DNA of 64,000 bases, from the NCBI RefSeq assembly GCF_009914055.1, contig NZ_CP028271.1:744001-808000 (forward strand), given 5' to 3'. The DNA comes from Mixta intestinalis (GTDB taxonomy: Bacteria > Pseudomonadota > Gammaproteobacteria > Enterobacterales > Enterobacteriaceae). Of the stretch, positions 25,156-34,345 are shown piece by piece. Position 1 is the first letter of the stretch; each line of letters begins with the position of its first letter. The notes under the pieces are model-generated. The model worked only from the letters and a program-made list of their open reading frames with translations, had not been told where the DNA came from and made no database searches. Made by a program: the position numbers and the translations under genes.

Positions 25156-25887
25156 TTACTGCTGGAACCATTTGCTGTAGATGGTTTTATAGGTGCCGTC
25201 AGCTTTGATCTTAACCAGCGCCGCGTTGAATTTCTCCTGTAGCGCGCTGTTACCCTGGCGAACGGCAATGCCCAGACCGGTGCCGAAGTAGGCTTTGTCG
25301 GTGACCTTGTCGCCTACGGCGGTGAGGTTCGCATTCTGCTTCAGCCATTCGTTTACTACGGCAGTGTCACCGAAGACTGCATCAATACGACCGTTTTTCA
25401 GATCGAGGATGGCATTTTGATAGCTGTCATAAGGCACGGTGGTGATATCGCTCTGTTTATCCGTCAGGTATTTCTGATGCGTGGTGCCGTTCTGCACGCC
25501 GACGCGTTTGCCTTTCAGCGCGGCGATATCCGCCACTTTGCCTTTTTGCGCAATAAACAGCGCGGAGTTGTCATAGTAAGGTGTGGTGAACAGTACCTGT
25601 TTTTCACGCTCCGGTGTGATATCCATGCCTGCCATCACCGCATCGAAACGGCGGAATTTCAGGCTGGGGATCAGGCTGTCAAATGCCTGATTGGTAAAGG
25701 TGCAGGTGGCGTCCATCTCTTTACACAGCGCGTTAGCCAGATCGACATCGAAGCCGATAATATTGTTGCTGGAATCAACAAACTCAAACGGAGGATAAGA
25801 GGCTTCCGTGGCAAAACGGATCGTCTCAGCGGCAGAGGCGCTCAGGCTGATACCGGCTAACAGGGCAGCAAGAACAATTTTTTTCAT
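25156..25887 (-). CDS. artI: Arginine/ornithine-type periplasmic binding protein ArtI
   Basis: A 243-residue binding protein, paralogous to ArtJ and of the same length. Its signal peptide ends SASAAE near residue 20. YPPFEFVDSSNNIIGFDVDLA and FDSLIPSLKFRRFDAVMAGMDI place it with ArtI. The ligand preference is less certain than for ArtJ, since E. coli ArtI specificity is poorly defined. It lies inside the operon, 14 bases after artP. Confidence 0.9.
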   Translation of the reverse strand: MKKIVLAALLAGISLSASAAETIRFATEASYPPFEFVDSSNNIIGFDVDLANALCKEMDATCTFTNQAFDSLIPSLKFRRFDAVMAGMDITPEREKQVLFTTPYYDNSALFIAQKGKVADIAALKGKRVGVQNGTTHQKYLTDKQSDITTVPYDSYQNAILDLKNGRIDAVFGDTAVVNEWLKQNANLTAVGDKVTDKAYFGTGLGIAVRQGNSALQEKFNAALVKIKADGTYKTIYSKWFQQ

Positions 25888-25901
25888 CTTTATGGCCTTA
25901 C

Positions 25902-26630
25902 TCAGTGCGAGAGATAGTTTGCAAACGCATCGGTTTGCGGCTGTGTAAAACGGCTGGCATCACCTTGCTCAACAATATAGCCGTTCTCCATGTAAACCAC
26001 ACGGCTGGCCGTTTTGCGGGCCACCTCGACTTCATGGGTAACGATAACCTGCGTGATATGGGTTTGCGCCAGTTCGTGAATGATGCTGACAATCTGTGCG
26101 GTAATTTCCGGATCGAGCGCGGCAGTCGGCTCATCGAACAGCAGCACCGCTGGCTCCATCATTAAGGCGCGTGCGATAGCGACACGCTGCTGCTGACCGC
26201 CGGAAAGCTGTAGCGGAAAGCGATCGGCGTGAGGCGTCAGACGCAGACGCTCAAGCAGCTTATCGGCGCGTGCATGGGCCTGATCTTTATCCAGCCCCAG
26301 AACGCGACAGGGCGCTTCAATCAGATTCTGTTTTACCGTCAGGTGCGGCCAAAGATTGTACTGTTGGAACACCATGCCGACATTCTGCCGTAGCTCGCGG
26401 ATAGCGCTGTCGCCTGGCTTTTGGCTGAAATCAAAATGATGACCGGCGATATCCAGCGTCCCGGAACGCGGCATCTCCAGCAGGTTTAATACGCGCAGGA
26501 GCGAACTTTTACCCGCGCCGCTGGGACCCAGCAGCACCAGCGTTTCGCCTTCCGGGCACGTTAGCTGTATGTCGAACAGCGCCTGCTGGGCACCATAAAA
26601 GCAATTAATACCGTTAAGTTGAATACTCAT
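25902..26630 (-). CDS. artP: Arginine ABC transporter ATPase ArtP
   Basis: A 242-residue ABC ATPase equal in length to E. coli ArtP. It starts MSIQLNGINCFYG; Walker A is GPSGAGKSS, the signature LSGGQQQR, Walker B VLLFDEPTAALD. An in-frame Met at 26681 would add 17 residues that do not align, so 26630 is used. First gene of the artPIQM operon, with ARG-box-like sites just upstream. Confidence 0.95.
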   Translation of the reverse strand: MSIQLNGINCFYGAQQALFDIQLTCPEGETLVLLGPSGAGKSSLLRVLNLLEMPRSGTLDIAGHHFDFSQKPGDSAIRELRQNVGMVFQQYNLWPHLTVKQNLIEAPCRVLGLDKDQAHARADKLLERLRLTPHADRFPLQLSGGQQQRVAIARALMMEPAVLLFDEPTAALDPEITAQIVSIIHELAQTHITQVIVTHEVEVARKTASRVVYMENGYIVEQGDASRFTQPQTDAFANYLSH

Positions 26631-26640
26631 GCGCATAAAC

Positions 26641-26690
26641 TGAATAGCAATTGATGCCGCAGATCTTAACGTTGACAGCATAGTTATGCA
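26641..26690. promoter_or_regulatory. ArgR-box-like sites upstream of artP
   Basis: TGAATAGCAATTGA (26641-26654) matches the ARG-box core at most positions, and AGCATAGTTATGCA (26677-26690) is a weaker match on the other strand. Their spacing is not the usual 21 bases, so this is less certain than the artJ pair. Confidence 0.4.
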
Positions 26691-26846
26691 ATCATTGTGC
26701 GTTAAAATTTATTAATGAAAAGCAAAATGGCGCAATTTCAGCACAAGATAGCGTACTGTACAAAAGACGCGGTGAATATGCGTGGGGATTTTAATCATTT
26801 TATGATAACCATAGCGTCGCCGTTGGGCGACGCGATAAAGGGTAAC

Positions 26847-27389
26847 TTATTTTTCCAGCAGCTGCCCCAGCGTGCCGCCAGCGGAACGCTGCCAGTCTGC
26901 GACATAGCGTACGTCATCCACTGTCCAGCAGGTTCCTTCACGCACCATCAGTACCTCATCCTGCCAGCTGACGCGTTTGTCGCCTTCACGCGTCAGGCTA
27001 ACGCGCAGGGGAATATTACGCGCGTCGGTATTGGGAATGGTGGACGCGTCCGCCACTTTTGCCGTCGTCGGGCCCTGTGCCAGGCTGGAGAAGAGATCGC
27101 CCTGACGCCATTCGGCGGGTTTATCACTGCGGGAATTGGCTTTCAACAGGCTTTGATAGAGTTTTTCGCTCAGATAAGGGCGATAGCGCGCCAGCAGCTG
27201 ATTATCTGGCAGTCCCTGCGTTGGCTGCGCTATGCGCAAATCGTAGAATTTTTGCGCCACGGTATCTGGCCCGCCTTCTACGCATGGTGCCACGCGCGTA
27301 CCAATATCTTTATAGGCTGGCTCAACGGTGGTACAGGCGCTCAGCAGCATAACAGCAGGTAGCAGGGTGGCAAATGCGGTGTTTTTCAT
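26847..27389 (-). CDS. ybjP: YbjP outer-membrane-type lipoprotein
   Basis: A 180-residue lipoprotein with a lipobox (LLSACTT, lipidated Cys near residue 19). It matches E. coli YbjP in TVEPAYKDIGTR, CVEGGPDTVAQKFYD and IPNTDARNIPLRVSL, the last part containing a DUF3828-like domain. Function is unknown. It is divergent from ybjQ. Confidence 0.9.
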   Translation of the reverse strand: MKNTAFATLLPAVMLLSACTTVEPAYKDIGTRVAPCVEGGPDTVAQKFYDLRIAQPTQGLPDNQLLARYRPYLSEKLYQSLLKANSRSDKPAEWRQGDLFSSLAQGPTTAKVADASTIPNTDARNIPLRVSLTREGDKRVSWQDEVLMVREGTCWTVDDVRYVADWQRSAGGTLGQLLEK

Positions 27390-27497
27390 TTCAATTTCCT
27401 TATGTCATCAGGCAAGGCTTTGTTTTAGCATAAAGTATAGTCCCGCTTTTTTAACGGTACGGGCTAAACTGTCGCTGAATCAGAAAAGGAGAAAAAC

Positions 27498-27818
27498 ATG
27501 AAGCTAACTACAACCCCTGGGCTGGAAGGCGAGGTGATTACAGAATATTGTGGCGTGGTCACCGGCGAGGCGATTTTGGGTGCCAATATTTTCCGCGACT
27601 TTTTCGCCGGTATTCGCGATATCGTCGGTGGACGCTCCGGTGCCTATGAAAAAGAGCTGCGCAAAGCGCGTCAGCTGGCGTTTGAGGAGATGGAGGCGCA
27701 GGCAAAAACGCTGGGCGCTAACGCTATTGTCGGCATCGATATCGATTATGAAACCGTCGGTAAAGACAGCAGCATGCTGATGGTCAGCGTTAGCGGTACG
27801 GCGGTGAAAACGCGGTGA
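27498..27818 (+). CDS. ybjQ: YbjQ, UPF0145 (DUF74) protein
   Basis: A 106-residue cytoplasmic protein with LEGEVITEYCGVVTGEAILGA, a central SGAYEKELRKARQLAFEEME helix and LGANAIVGIDIDYE, the conserved features of the family, which forms a pentameric ring. Function unknown. It overlaps amiD by four bases (GTGA), and this pairing is conserved in enterobacteria. Confidence 0.92.
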   Translation: MKLTTTPGLEGEVITEYCGVVTGEAILGANIFRDFFAGIRDIVGGRSGAYEKELRKARQLAFEEMEAQAKTLGANAIVGIDIDYETVGKDSSMLMVSVSGTAVKTR

Positions 27819-28636
27819 AACGCGGCGTTGTATTGATACTGACGCTGCTGCTGGCTGGCTGTGGTTCCAGCGGCCTGCAACAGCGTCAGGGCTACAGCGT
27901 GGATACGCGTCATACCGCGCTGGGTGCCAGGCCGCGCATAAAAAGCGTGGTGATCCACTATACGGCGGAAGATTTCCCCACTTCGCTGGCGACGCTGACG
28001 GATAATGCGGTCAGCGTGCACTACCTGATTCCAGCCCATCCGCCGCAGCATCGCGGTACGCCATTAATCTTGCAGCTGGTGCCAGAAGTGCAGCTTGCCT
28101 GGCATGCCGGGGCTAGCTACTGGCGCGGCGCGACACGCCTTAACGATACCTCAGTCGGTATTGAGCTGGTGAATGCGGGCTATCGCTACACGCCACAGGG
28201 CAGGGAGTTTTATCCCTTTGCCCCGCAGCAGATCGATGCGTTGCTGCCGCTGCTGCGTGATTTAACACAGCGCTACGGCATTGAGCCGCAAAATATTGTC
28301 GGGCACAGCGATATTGCGCCGCAGCGTAAGCAGGATCCCGGCCCGCGTTTTCCGTGGGCTCGGCTGGCGGAGCAGGGCATCGGTGCCTGGCCGGAAGGTT
28401 CAAGGGTGAAGGCGCTGTTACAGGGGCGCGATCCGCATCAGCCGGTGGCGCAGGAAGCGCTGCTGGCGCTGCTGGCTCGTTATGGTTATCAGGTGGAAGC
28501 AGCCCTGACGCCGACAGAGCGGCAAAACCTGATTGCCGCTTTTCAGATGCATTTTCGGCCCGCCGACTATCGGGGGCTGGCCGATGCGGAAACGCTGGCG
28601 ATTGCTCAGGCGCTGGTGGAGAAATATGGCGAGTAA
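27815..28636 (+). CDS. amiD: N-acetylmuramoyl-L-alanine amidase AmiD
   Basis: A 273-residue outer-membrane lipoprotein with a lipobox LLLAGCGSS (Cys near residue 16). The amidase_2 domain carries the zinc ligands in VVIHYTAEDF and in GHSDIAPQRKQDPGPRFPW, with the second histidine region between. A C-terminal peptidoglycan-binding domain ends the protein. It cleaves the amide bond between muramic acid (including anhydro forms) and the stem peptide. Translation starts inside ybjQ. It matches E. coli AmiD in length. Confidence 0.93.
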   Translation: MKRGVVLILTLLLAGCGSSGLQQRQGYSVDTRHTALGARPRIKSVVIHYTAEDFPTSLATLTDNAVSVHYLIPAHPPQHRGTPLILQLVPEVQLAWHAGASYWRGATRLNDTSVGIELVNAGYRYTPQGREFYPFAPQQIDALLPLLRDLTQRYGIEPQNIVGHSDIAPQRKQDPGPRFPWARLAEQGIGAWPEGSRVKALLQGRDPHQPVAQEALLALLARYGYQVEAALTPTERQNLIAAFQMHFRPADYRGLADAETLAIAQALVEKYGE

Positions 28637-28645
28637 AGGCGGCGC

Positions 28646-29647
28646 TTACTGTGCCGCAAGGAAAGCCTTCCACTGGGTGATGACCTGCTGTAACGCAGCG
28701 CGATCGACATCCAGATGGGTAACCAGCCGCGTAACCGGCGCTGCCGAGATCAGGATATTGCGCGCCCGCATCCACGCCTGGAGCGGCGCTACCTGTTCCG
28801 GTGGCAGTTGCGCAAAGACCATATTGGTATGCTGGCTGACAGTAATACCCAGCGCCTGGAGCTGTTCTGCCAGCCAGCGGGCATTCTCATGATCTTCCTG
28901 TAGCCGCGTCACGTTATTTTCCAGCGCATAGCTTCCCGCCGCAGCCAGAATGCCCGCCTGGCGCATACCGCCACCGGTCATTTTGCGCCAGCGGCGCGCG
29001 CGCTGAATATAGTCTGCATCGCCGCACAGCAACGAACCTACCGGCGCACCCAGCCCTTTCGACAGGCAGATAGTTAACGTATCGCAATAGCAGGAGAGGG
29101 AGGATAGCGGCAGCTCCAGCGCGACCGTAGCGTTAAAAATGCGCGCGCCGTCGATATGCAGCGCCAGCTGTCGCTCACGCGTAAAGCGCCAGGCTTCAGC
29201 CAGATAAGCAACGGGCAATACGCGCCCGCCGAAGGTATTCTCCAGGCTTAGCAGGCGGGTACGGGCAAAATGCATATCGTCAGGCTTGATCGCCGCCGCC
29301 ACCTTTTCCAACGGCAGCGTGCCATCTTCCGCCGCCTCAATCGGCTGTGGCTGAATGCTGCCCAGCACCGCCGCGCCGCCCGCTTCATATTTATAGTTAT
29401 GTGCCTGCTGCCCGACGATGTATTCATCGCCGCGCTGACAGTGAGAGAGCAGGGCAACCAGGTTGGCCTGGGTACCGGTAGGTAAAAACAGCGCCGCCGC
29501 TTTGCCACTCAGGTGGGCCGCTTCCGCCTCCAGCGCGTTAACGCCAGGGTCGTCGCCATAAACATCGTCACCGGTGCGGGCGGAAACCATGGCCGACAGC
29601 ATGGCCGGTGATGGACGGGTAACCGTATCACTGCGTAAATCTATCAA
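28646..29647 (-). CDS. ltaE: Low-specificity L-threonine aldolase
   Basis: A 333-residue PLP enzyme, the same length as E. coli LtaE, cleaving L-threonine and L-allo-threonine to glycine and acetaldehyde. The PLP lysine is in TICLSKGLGAPVGS near 190-203, and HIDGARIFNA carries the PLP aspartate. I start at TTG 29647 because GAGGAG precedes it by seven bases and I-D-L-R-S-D-T-V-T then aligns with E. coli. An ATG at 29674 lies within the terminator hairpin after poxB. Confidence 0.92.
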   Translation of the reverse strand: MIDLRSDTVTRPSPAMLSAMVSARTGDDVYGDDPGVNALEAEAAHLSGKAAALFLPTGTQANLVALLSHCQRGDEYIVGQQAHNYKYEAGGAAVLGSIQPQPIEAAEDGTLPLEKVAAAIKPDDMHFARTRLLSLENTFGGRVLPVAYLAEAWRFTRERQLALHIDGARIFNATVALELPLSSLSCYCDTLTICLSKGLGAPVGSLLCGDADYIQRARRWRKMTGGGMRQAGILAAAGSYALENNVTRLQEDHENARWLAEQLQALGITVSQHTNMVFAQLPPEQVAPLQAWMRARNILISAAPVTRLVTHLDVDRAALQQVITQWKAFLAAQ

Positions 29648-29660
29648 CGGGATGCTCCTC

Positions 29661-29686
29661 AAAAAAACGGGCACCCGTGTGCCCGT
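29661..29686 (-). terminator. Terminator between poxB and ltaE
   Basis: On the minus strand ACGGGCAC and GTGCCCGT pair around four bases and are followed by seven T residues. It ends about 14 bases before the ltaE start, so ltaE would depend on readthrough or an internal promoter. Confidence 0.85.
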
Positions 29687-29706
29687 ACAGAAGGGGGAGT
29701 TCTGTT

Positions 29707-31433
29707 TTACCGCAGCCAGTTGGTTTTTGCCAGCTCCACCACCTCATCGCCGCGACCGTTGATAATGGCGCGCAGCATATAGAGGCTGAAGCCTTTTGCC
29801 TGCTCCATTTTAATTTGTGGCGGCATCGCCAGTTCCTCTTTCGCCGTGATGACATCCAGTAATACCGGACCGTCATGCGCAAACGCTTCCTGAATGGCGC
29901 TATCGAGATCGGCGGCGTGCTCTACCCGAATGCCTTTAACGCCGCAGGCGCCAGCGATAGCGGCAAAGTCTGGATTATCTAAATCGGTACCGTCGGTCAG
30001 ATAGCCGCCCGCCTTCATCTCCATCGCCACAAAGCCAAGCACGCTGTTATTGAACACCACCAGCTTTACCGGCAGCTTTAGCTGCGCCACGGTAATAAAA
30101 TCGCCCATCAGCATACTGAAGCCGCCGTCGCCGCACATCGCTACCACCTGACGCCTGGGATCCAGAGCCTGCGCGCCTAACGCCTGTGGCATGGCGTTCG
30201 CCATCGAACCGTGATTAAAAGAGCCCAGCAGACGGCGCCTGCCGTTCATTTTCAGGTAGCGTGCCGCCCAGACCGTTGGTGTGCCGACATCACAGGTGAA
30301 AACCGCATCGTCGGCGGCGAAGTCGCTGAGCCGCTGCGCCAGATATTGCGGATGGATCAGCTGTTTATCATTTGGCTGCGCCAGATCGTCCAGCCCTTTA
30401 CGTGCGTCAGCGTAGTGCTCCAGCGCCGTTTCCAGAAACGTTTGATCGACTTTGGTTTCCAGCCGTGGCAGCAGCGCGTTAATTGTTGCTTTCACGTCAC
30501 CCACTAAAGCCATGTCAACATGGCAGTGTGCACCGATGCGACCAGGAGAGATATCAAGCTGAATAATTTTTGCGTTTGTAGGGTAGAAGGCGCGATAGGG
30601 GAACTGGGTGCCGAGCAGAGCAGCACCAGCGTATCGGCGTTCATCATGGCGTGATAGCCGGAGGAGAAGCCGATTAGCCCGGTCATACCGACGCTGTAAG
30701 GATTATCGTACTCAATATGCTCTTTGCCGCGCAGCGCATGTACCACCGGCGCTTTCAACGCGGCGGCCAGTTCGATCACCTGTTGATGCGCGCCCGCACA
30801 GCCGCTGCCGCACATTAGCGTGATGTTTTGCGATTCATTCAGCAGCGCAGCCAGCTTTTCCAGTTCGCTTTCAGGTGGCTGAATAACCGGTTGCTGTGGC
30901 GGATACCAGGCGGAGGAGGCCTCTTCCGGCGCGGGTTTCAGCGCCACATCGCCTGGCAGTACCACTACGGAGACGCCACGGTTGAGGATCGCCTGGCGCA
31001 TGGCGATGCCCAGCACCTGAGGTAACTGTTCAGGGTTAGAGACCAGCTCGCAGTAGTGGCTGCACTCGCGGAATAATTCCTGGGGATGGGTTTCCTGAAA
31101 ATAACCGCTGCCGATTTCGCTGGAGGGAATGTGCGCGGCGATAGCTAACACCGGCACATGATTACGATGGCAGTCAAACAGGCCGTTAATCAGATGCAGA
31201 TTGCCCGGCCCGCATGAACCGGCGCATACCGCCAGCTGACCGCTGATTTGCGCTTCGGCACCGGCGGCAAAGGCGGCAACCTCTTCGTGACGCGTGGGCA
31301 TCCAGTCAATGGTGCCCATGCGGTTGAGGCTGTCGCTCAGCCCGTTCAGGGAGTCGCCGGTGACTCCCCAGATACGTTTGACGCCAGCACTTTCCAGCGT
31401 TTGCGCAATCAGCGCGGCAACGGTTTGTTTCAT
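29707..31433 (-). pseudogene. poxB: Pyruvate dehydrogenase (quinone) PoxB, disrupted by a frameshift
   Basis: The coding sequence matches E. coli PoxB (572 residues), a peripheral membrane thiamine-diphosphate flavoenzyme that oxidises pyruvate to acetate and CO2 and passes electrons to ubiquinone. The first frame runs from 31433 to 30504 and is PoxB-like up to NADTLVLL, then goes out of frame. The rest, from VDMALVGD to ELAKTNWLR, continues in another frame down to 29707. The switch is at a tandem duplication of GAGCA (plus strand, 30613-30622); removing one copy restores GTQFPYRAFYPT, as in E. coli. The truncated product would have the N-terminal and FAD-domain start but lack the thiamine-diphosphate-binding domain (GDGGFSML) and the membrane-binding tail. 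An assembly error is also possible. Confidence 0.9.
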
Positions 31434-31551
31434 AGTGGCTCCTTACTATTGTGAGCTATCATCCCACTGACGAGACTTCGCGAATGCTGAAAGTCTAGTC
31501 AATGGACAATGAAGCCGACAGGCCACTATGAAACCAGGTGTGTCAGTACTG

Positions 31552-32541
31552 TCAGGCCAGTTCGATATCTCCCGCTGGCTGACAGCTACAGGCCAGCACA
31601 TAACCGGCAGCGATTTCCGCTTCGGTCAGGCCAGTGGTACTGCTGGTCTGATATTCGCCACGGGCAACGCGTGTTTTACAGCAGCCGCATACCCCGGCGC
31701 GGCAGACCGCTTCTACCGGCACTTTATGCTGTTCCATCGCTGCCAGTAGCGACCAGCCAGCCGGGAACTCTGCACCCTGTAGCGGCAGTGAAGCGCTGCT
31801 CAGACGATAGCGCACGCCGCTGTCGTTCTCTTCTTCCGGCGCGGCAGCGGTAAACTGCTCACGCAGCACCTTGACCGCGCCAGCCGCACGCACATCGCTC
31901 TCCGCCTGATCCATATAAGGCTGCGGGCCGCACATCATTACGGTACGGCGCGCCATATCCGGCACCTGCTGGGCCAGAATATCGCGCGTCAGACGTCCGG
32001 CAAGCATCTGCGCTTCCGGCTGCTGTTCCGCGATAATGGTCAGTTTCAGCCAGCTGCTGAGCTGCTGTAACTCTTCGGCAAAGATCACGTCGCGCGGCGA
32101 ACGCACGCTGTAGATCAGCTGTACGTCCGTTTCCGGGCGGTTGTGGTGCAGCCAGCGCGCCATTGACATGATCGGAGTAATACCGCAGCCTGCCGCTAAC
32201 AGCAGATAGTGCGAAGAGGGATGCTGTTCGCAGCTAAAGCTGCCCTGCGGATCGGATAACCAGACGTAATCGCCCGGTTTAACCTGCTGCGTCAGCCAGC
32301 CGGAGCCTTTACCCTGTTCAATGTAACGGATAGTCAGGGTGATAAAGCGGCTCTGGCCCGGGGTGGAAGAGAGCGTATAGGCACGCACCTCTTCGCTGTT
32401 GCCGATGCGCACCAGCGCAAACTGACCCGCCTGCCAGCGGTAGAAATCGTGATCGATTAGCGCCAGCGTCCAGACATCCGGCGTTTCCTGGATAACATGG
32501 TGAACCTGCATGCGCCAGGGACAAAGCGTCGTGATATTCAT
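31552..32541 (-). CDS. hcr: NADH oxidoreductase Hcr
   Basis: A 329-residue reductase with an N-terminal FAD/NADH-binding part (RAYTLSSTPGQ for FAD, AAGCGITPIMSMARW for NAD, MMCGPQPYM) and a C-terminal 2Fe-2S ferredoxin domain (CRAGVCGCCKTRV...CSC). It reduces the hybrid-cluster protein Hcp. It starts three bases after hcp, so the two form one operon. Confidence 0.95.
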   Translation of the reverse strand: MNITTLCPWRMQVHHVIQETPDVWTLALIDHDFYRWQAGQFALVRIGNSEEVRAYTLSSTPGQSRFITLTIRYIEQGKGSGWLTQQVKPGDYVWLSDPQGSFSCEQHPSSHYLLLAAGCGITPIMSMARWLHHNRPETDVQLIYSVRSPRDVIFAEELQQLSSWLKLTIIAEQQPEAQMLAGRLTRDILAQQVPDMARRTVMMCGPQPYMDQAESDVRAAGAVKVLREQFTAAAPEEENDSGVRYRLSSASLPLQGAEFPAGWSLLAAMEQHKVPVEAVCRAGVCGCCKTRVARGEYQTSSTTGLTEAEIAAGYVLACSCQPAGDIELA

Positions 32542-32544
32542 GGT

Positions 32545-34194
32545 TTACTCCTGTGTCCCCAGAATGGAAGCAAGATCGTTTTCTGCCGTGGTCACCGGGA
32601 TCATACCGAACTCTTTTTCCAGAATGGCGAGCAGGTTGTCGGTCAGGAAGGCTGGTGCGGTTGGGCCGGTGCGGATATTTTTCACACCAAGTGCCAGCAG
32701 CGTCAGCAGCACCACAATGGCTTTTTGTTCGAACCAGGAGAGGATCAGCGACAGCGGCAGGTCGTTAACGCCACAGTTCAGTTTTTCCGCCAGTTTCACT
32801 GCCAGTACGATAGCGGAATAGCTGTCGTTACACTGACCGACATCCAGCAGGCGCGGCAGGCCTTCCAGCGTACCGAAATCAAGTTTATTGAAGCGATATT
32901 TACCGCAGGCCAGCGTCAGGATCAGGCAATCTTTCGGTACCGCCATTGCCAGATCGGTGTAGTAGCTGCGTTTGTCACGGCTACCGTCACAGCCGCCCAC
33001 CAGGAAGACGTGGCGCAGTTTTTTCTGCGTGGCTAAATCGATAATGGAGTCGCAGGCATCAAGCAGCACGCGGCGACCGAAGCCAACGGTAATTTCATGC
33101 GGGATTTCATCCCACGGGAAGCCCGCCATGCTCTGCGCCTGTTCGATAACCGGTGTGAAATCATCGCCATCAAGGTGGTTAACGCCCGGCCAGCCGACGA
33201 TGCTGCGCGTCCAGATACGGCTGTCGTAGTCGCCAACGGTCGGATCGATGATGCAGTTAGAGGTCATCACAATTGGGCCAGGGAAACGGGCAAACTCGGT
33301 CTGTTGGTTTTGCCAGCCGCTACCGTAGTTACCTACCAGGTGCGGATATTTGTTCAGCCCCGGATAGCCGTGAGCCGGCAGCATCTCACCGTGGGTGTAG
33401 ACATTAATACCGGTGCCTTCGGTCTGTTCCAGCAGCAGCTGTAGATCTTTCAGGTCGTGACCGGAAATCAGGATCGCTTTACCCGCTACCGGGCGTACGT
33501 TGACCTGTACCGGCTGCGGATCGCCGTAGGTGGTGGTTTGCGCTTCATCCAGCATTTCCATGATGGTGAAGTTCATTTTACCAATGTGCATCGCCTCGGC
33601 CAGCAGCTCTTCGATGTTATTCGGACGGGTGCCGAGCCATGCCATGATCTGGTGATACTGTTTATAAATATCGTTATCGTAGCGGCCATGAACGTGAGCA
33701 TGTTCCATATAGGCGGCGGCGCCTTTCAGGCCGTACAGGCAGAGCAGACGCAGACCGACCACATCTTCATGATCTTCACCGGCATTCAGAGCGAATGCAT
33801 GCGCCTGCTGCTGCAGGATTTCAGCATCGTTGCTGTTAAGCGTCAGGTTAGCCAGCGGATGTTCAGGCTCCGTCAGGCCCAGCAGCGAGCAGCGTGCTTT
33901 CAGGCGGTCGCGATAGATTTGCGCCTGAAAAGCGAAATCGATAATGCGACTGGAGTCGAAGTTAACGTTCGTCAGCGTTGAGAAAAAAGCACGTGGTGCG
34001 AAACTGTCAATCTCATGCTCGATAATGCCTTCCGTCCGCGCGTGTAATGCCCATGCGGAAAGACTTTGCAGGACAGCGATCAGCAGATCCTGAAGATCGG
34101 AGGTTTGCGCGGTTTTGCCACACATGCCCTGCGCCCAGGCGCAGCCATTGCCCGCGGGGGTTCTTATGGTTTGCTCACATTGAATACAGAACAT
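32545..34194 (-). CDS. hcp: Hybrid-cluster protein Hcp (hydroxylamine / NO reductase)
   Basis: A 549-residue iron-sulfur-oxygen cluster protein of class II. The N-terminal cysteines CIQCEQT...GCAWAQGMCGK bind the first cluster, and the C-terminal cysteines and glutamate in GGCDGS, LACGKYRF and GQCNDSY bind the hybrid cluster. It reduces NO and hydroxylamine under anaerobic nitrosative stress; in E. coli it also has a protein S-nitrosylase role. NsrR- and FNR-like sites lie upstream. Confidence 0.96.
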   Translation of the reverse strand: MFCIQCEQTIRTPAGNGCAWAQGMCGKTAQTSDLQDLLIAVLQSLSAWALHARTEGIIEHEIDSFAPRAFFSTLTNVNFDSSRIIDFAFQAQIYRDRLKARCSLLGLTEPEHPLANLTLNSNDAEILQQQAHAFALNAGEDHEDVVGLRLLCLYGLKGAAAYMEHAHVHGRYDNDIYKQYHQIMAWLGTRPNNIEELLAEAMHIGKMNFTIMEMLDEAQTTTYGDPQPVQVNVRPVAGKAILISGHDLKDLQLLLEQTEGTGINVYTHGEMLPAHGYPGLNKYPHLVGNYGSGWQNQQTEFARFPGPIVMTSNCIIDPTVGDYDSRIWTRSIVGWPGVNHLDGDDFTPVIEQAQSMAGFPWDEIPHEITVGFGRRVLLDACDSIIDLATQKKLRHVFLVGGCDGSRDKRSYYTDLAMAVPKDCLILTLACGKYRFNKLDFGTLEGLPRLLDVGQCNDSYSAIVLAVKLAEKLNCGVNDLPLSLILSWFEQKAIVVLLTLLALGVKNIRTGPTAPAFLTDNLLAILEKEFGMIPVTTAENDLASILGTQE

Positions 34195-34210
34195 AATATC
34201 GTCTCTTTAT

Positions 34211-34233
34211 AAGTTGTATTTCAAATGCAACTT
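34211..34233. promoter_or_regulatory. NsrR operator upstream of hcp
   Basis: AAGTTGTATTT and AAATGCAACTT form an 11-1-11 near-perfect palindrome (one mismatch) matching the NsrR operator pattern. It begins 16 bp upstream of the hcp ATG and should block transcription when NsrR holds its NO-sensitive iron-sulfur cluster. Confidence 0.85.
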
Positions 34234-34288
34234 ATAAACGATCACCTGGGGTAGCAGGCAAGCAGAGCCTGAAATAATTGCATCTGAT

Positions 34289-34302
34289 TTGATCTAAAGC
34301 AA
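34289..34302. promoter_or_regulatory. Candidate FNR site upstream of hcp
   Basis: TTGATCTAAAGCAA matches the FNR site (TTGAT-N4-ATCAA) at nine of ten positions. It lies about 100 bp before hcp, upstream of the NsrR palindrome, as expected for anaerobic activation. Confidence 0.6.
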
Positions 34303-34345
34303 AAGGGAAGCGGCGGCTGACACGCTTTTGCCAGCCCTGTCCGTT

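Noticed and set aside
26715..27362. Plus-strand frame of 215 codons opposite ybjP
   Set aside because: ybjP on the minus strand has a lipobox and clear family match; the opposite frame has none.
30504..30630. Programmed frameshifting in poxB
   Set aside because: There is no slippery heptamer or downstream pseudoknot, and the change is a 5-base tandem duplication, which fits mutation better.
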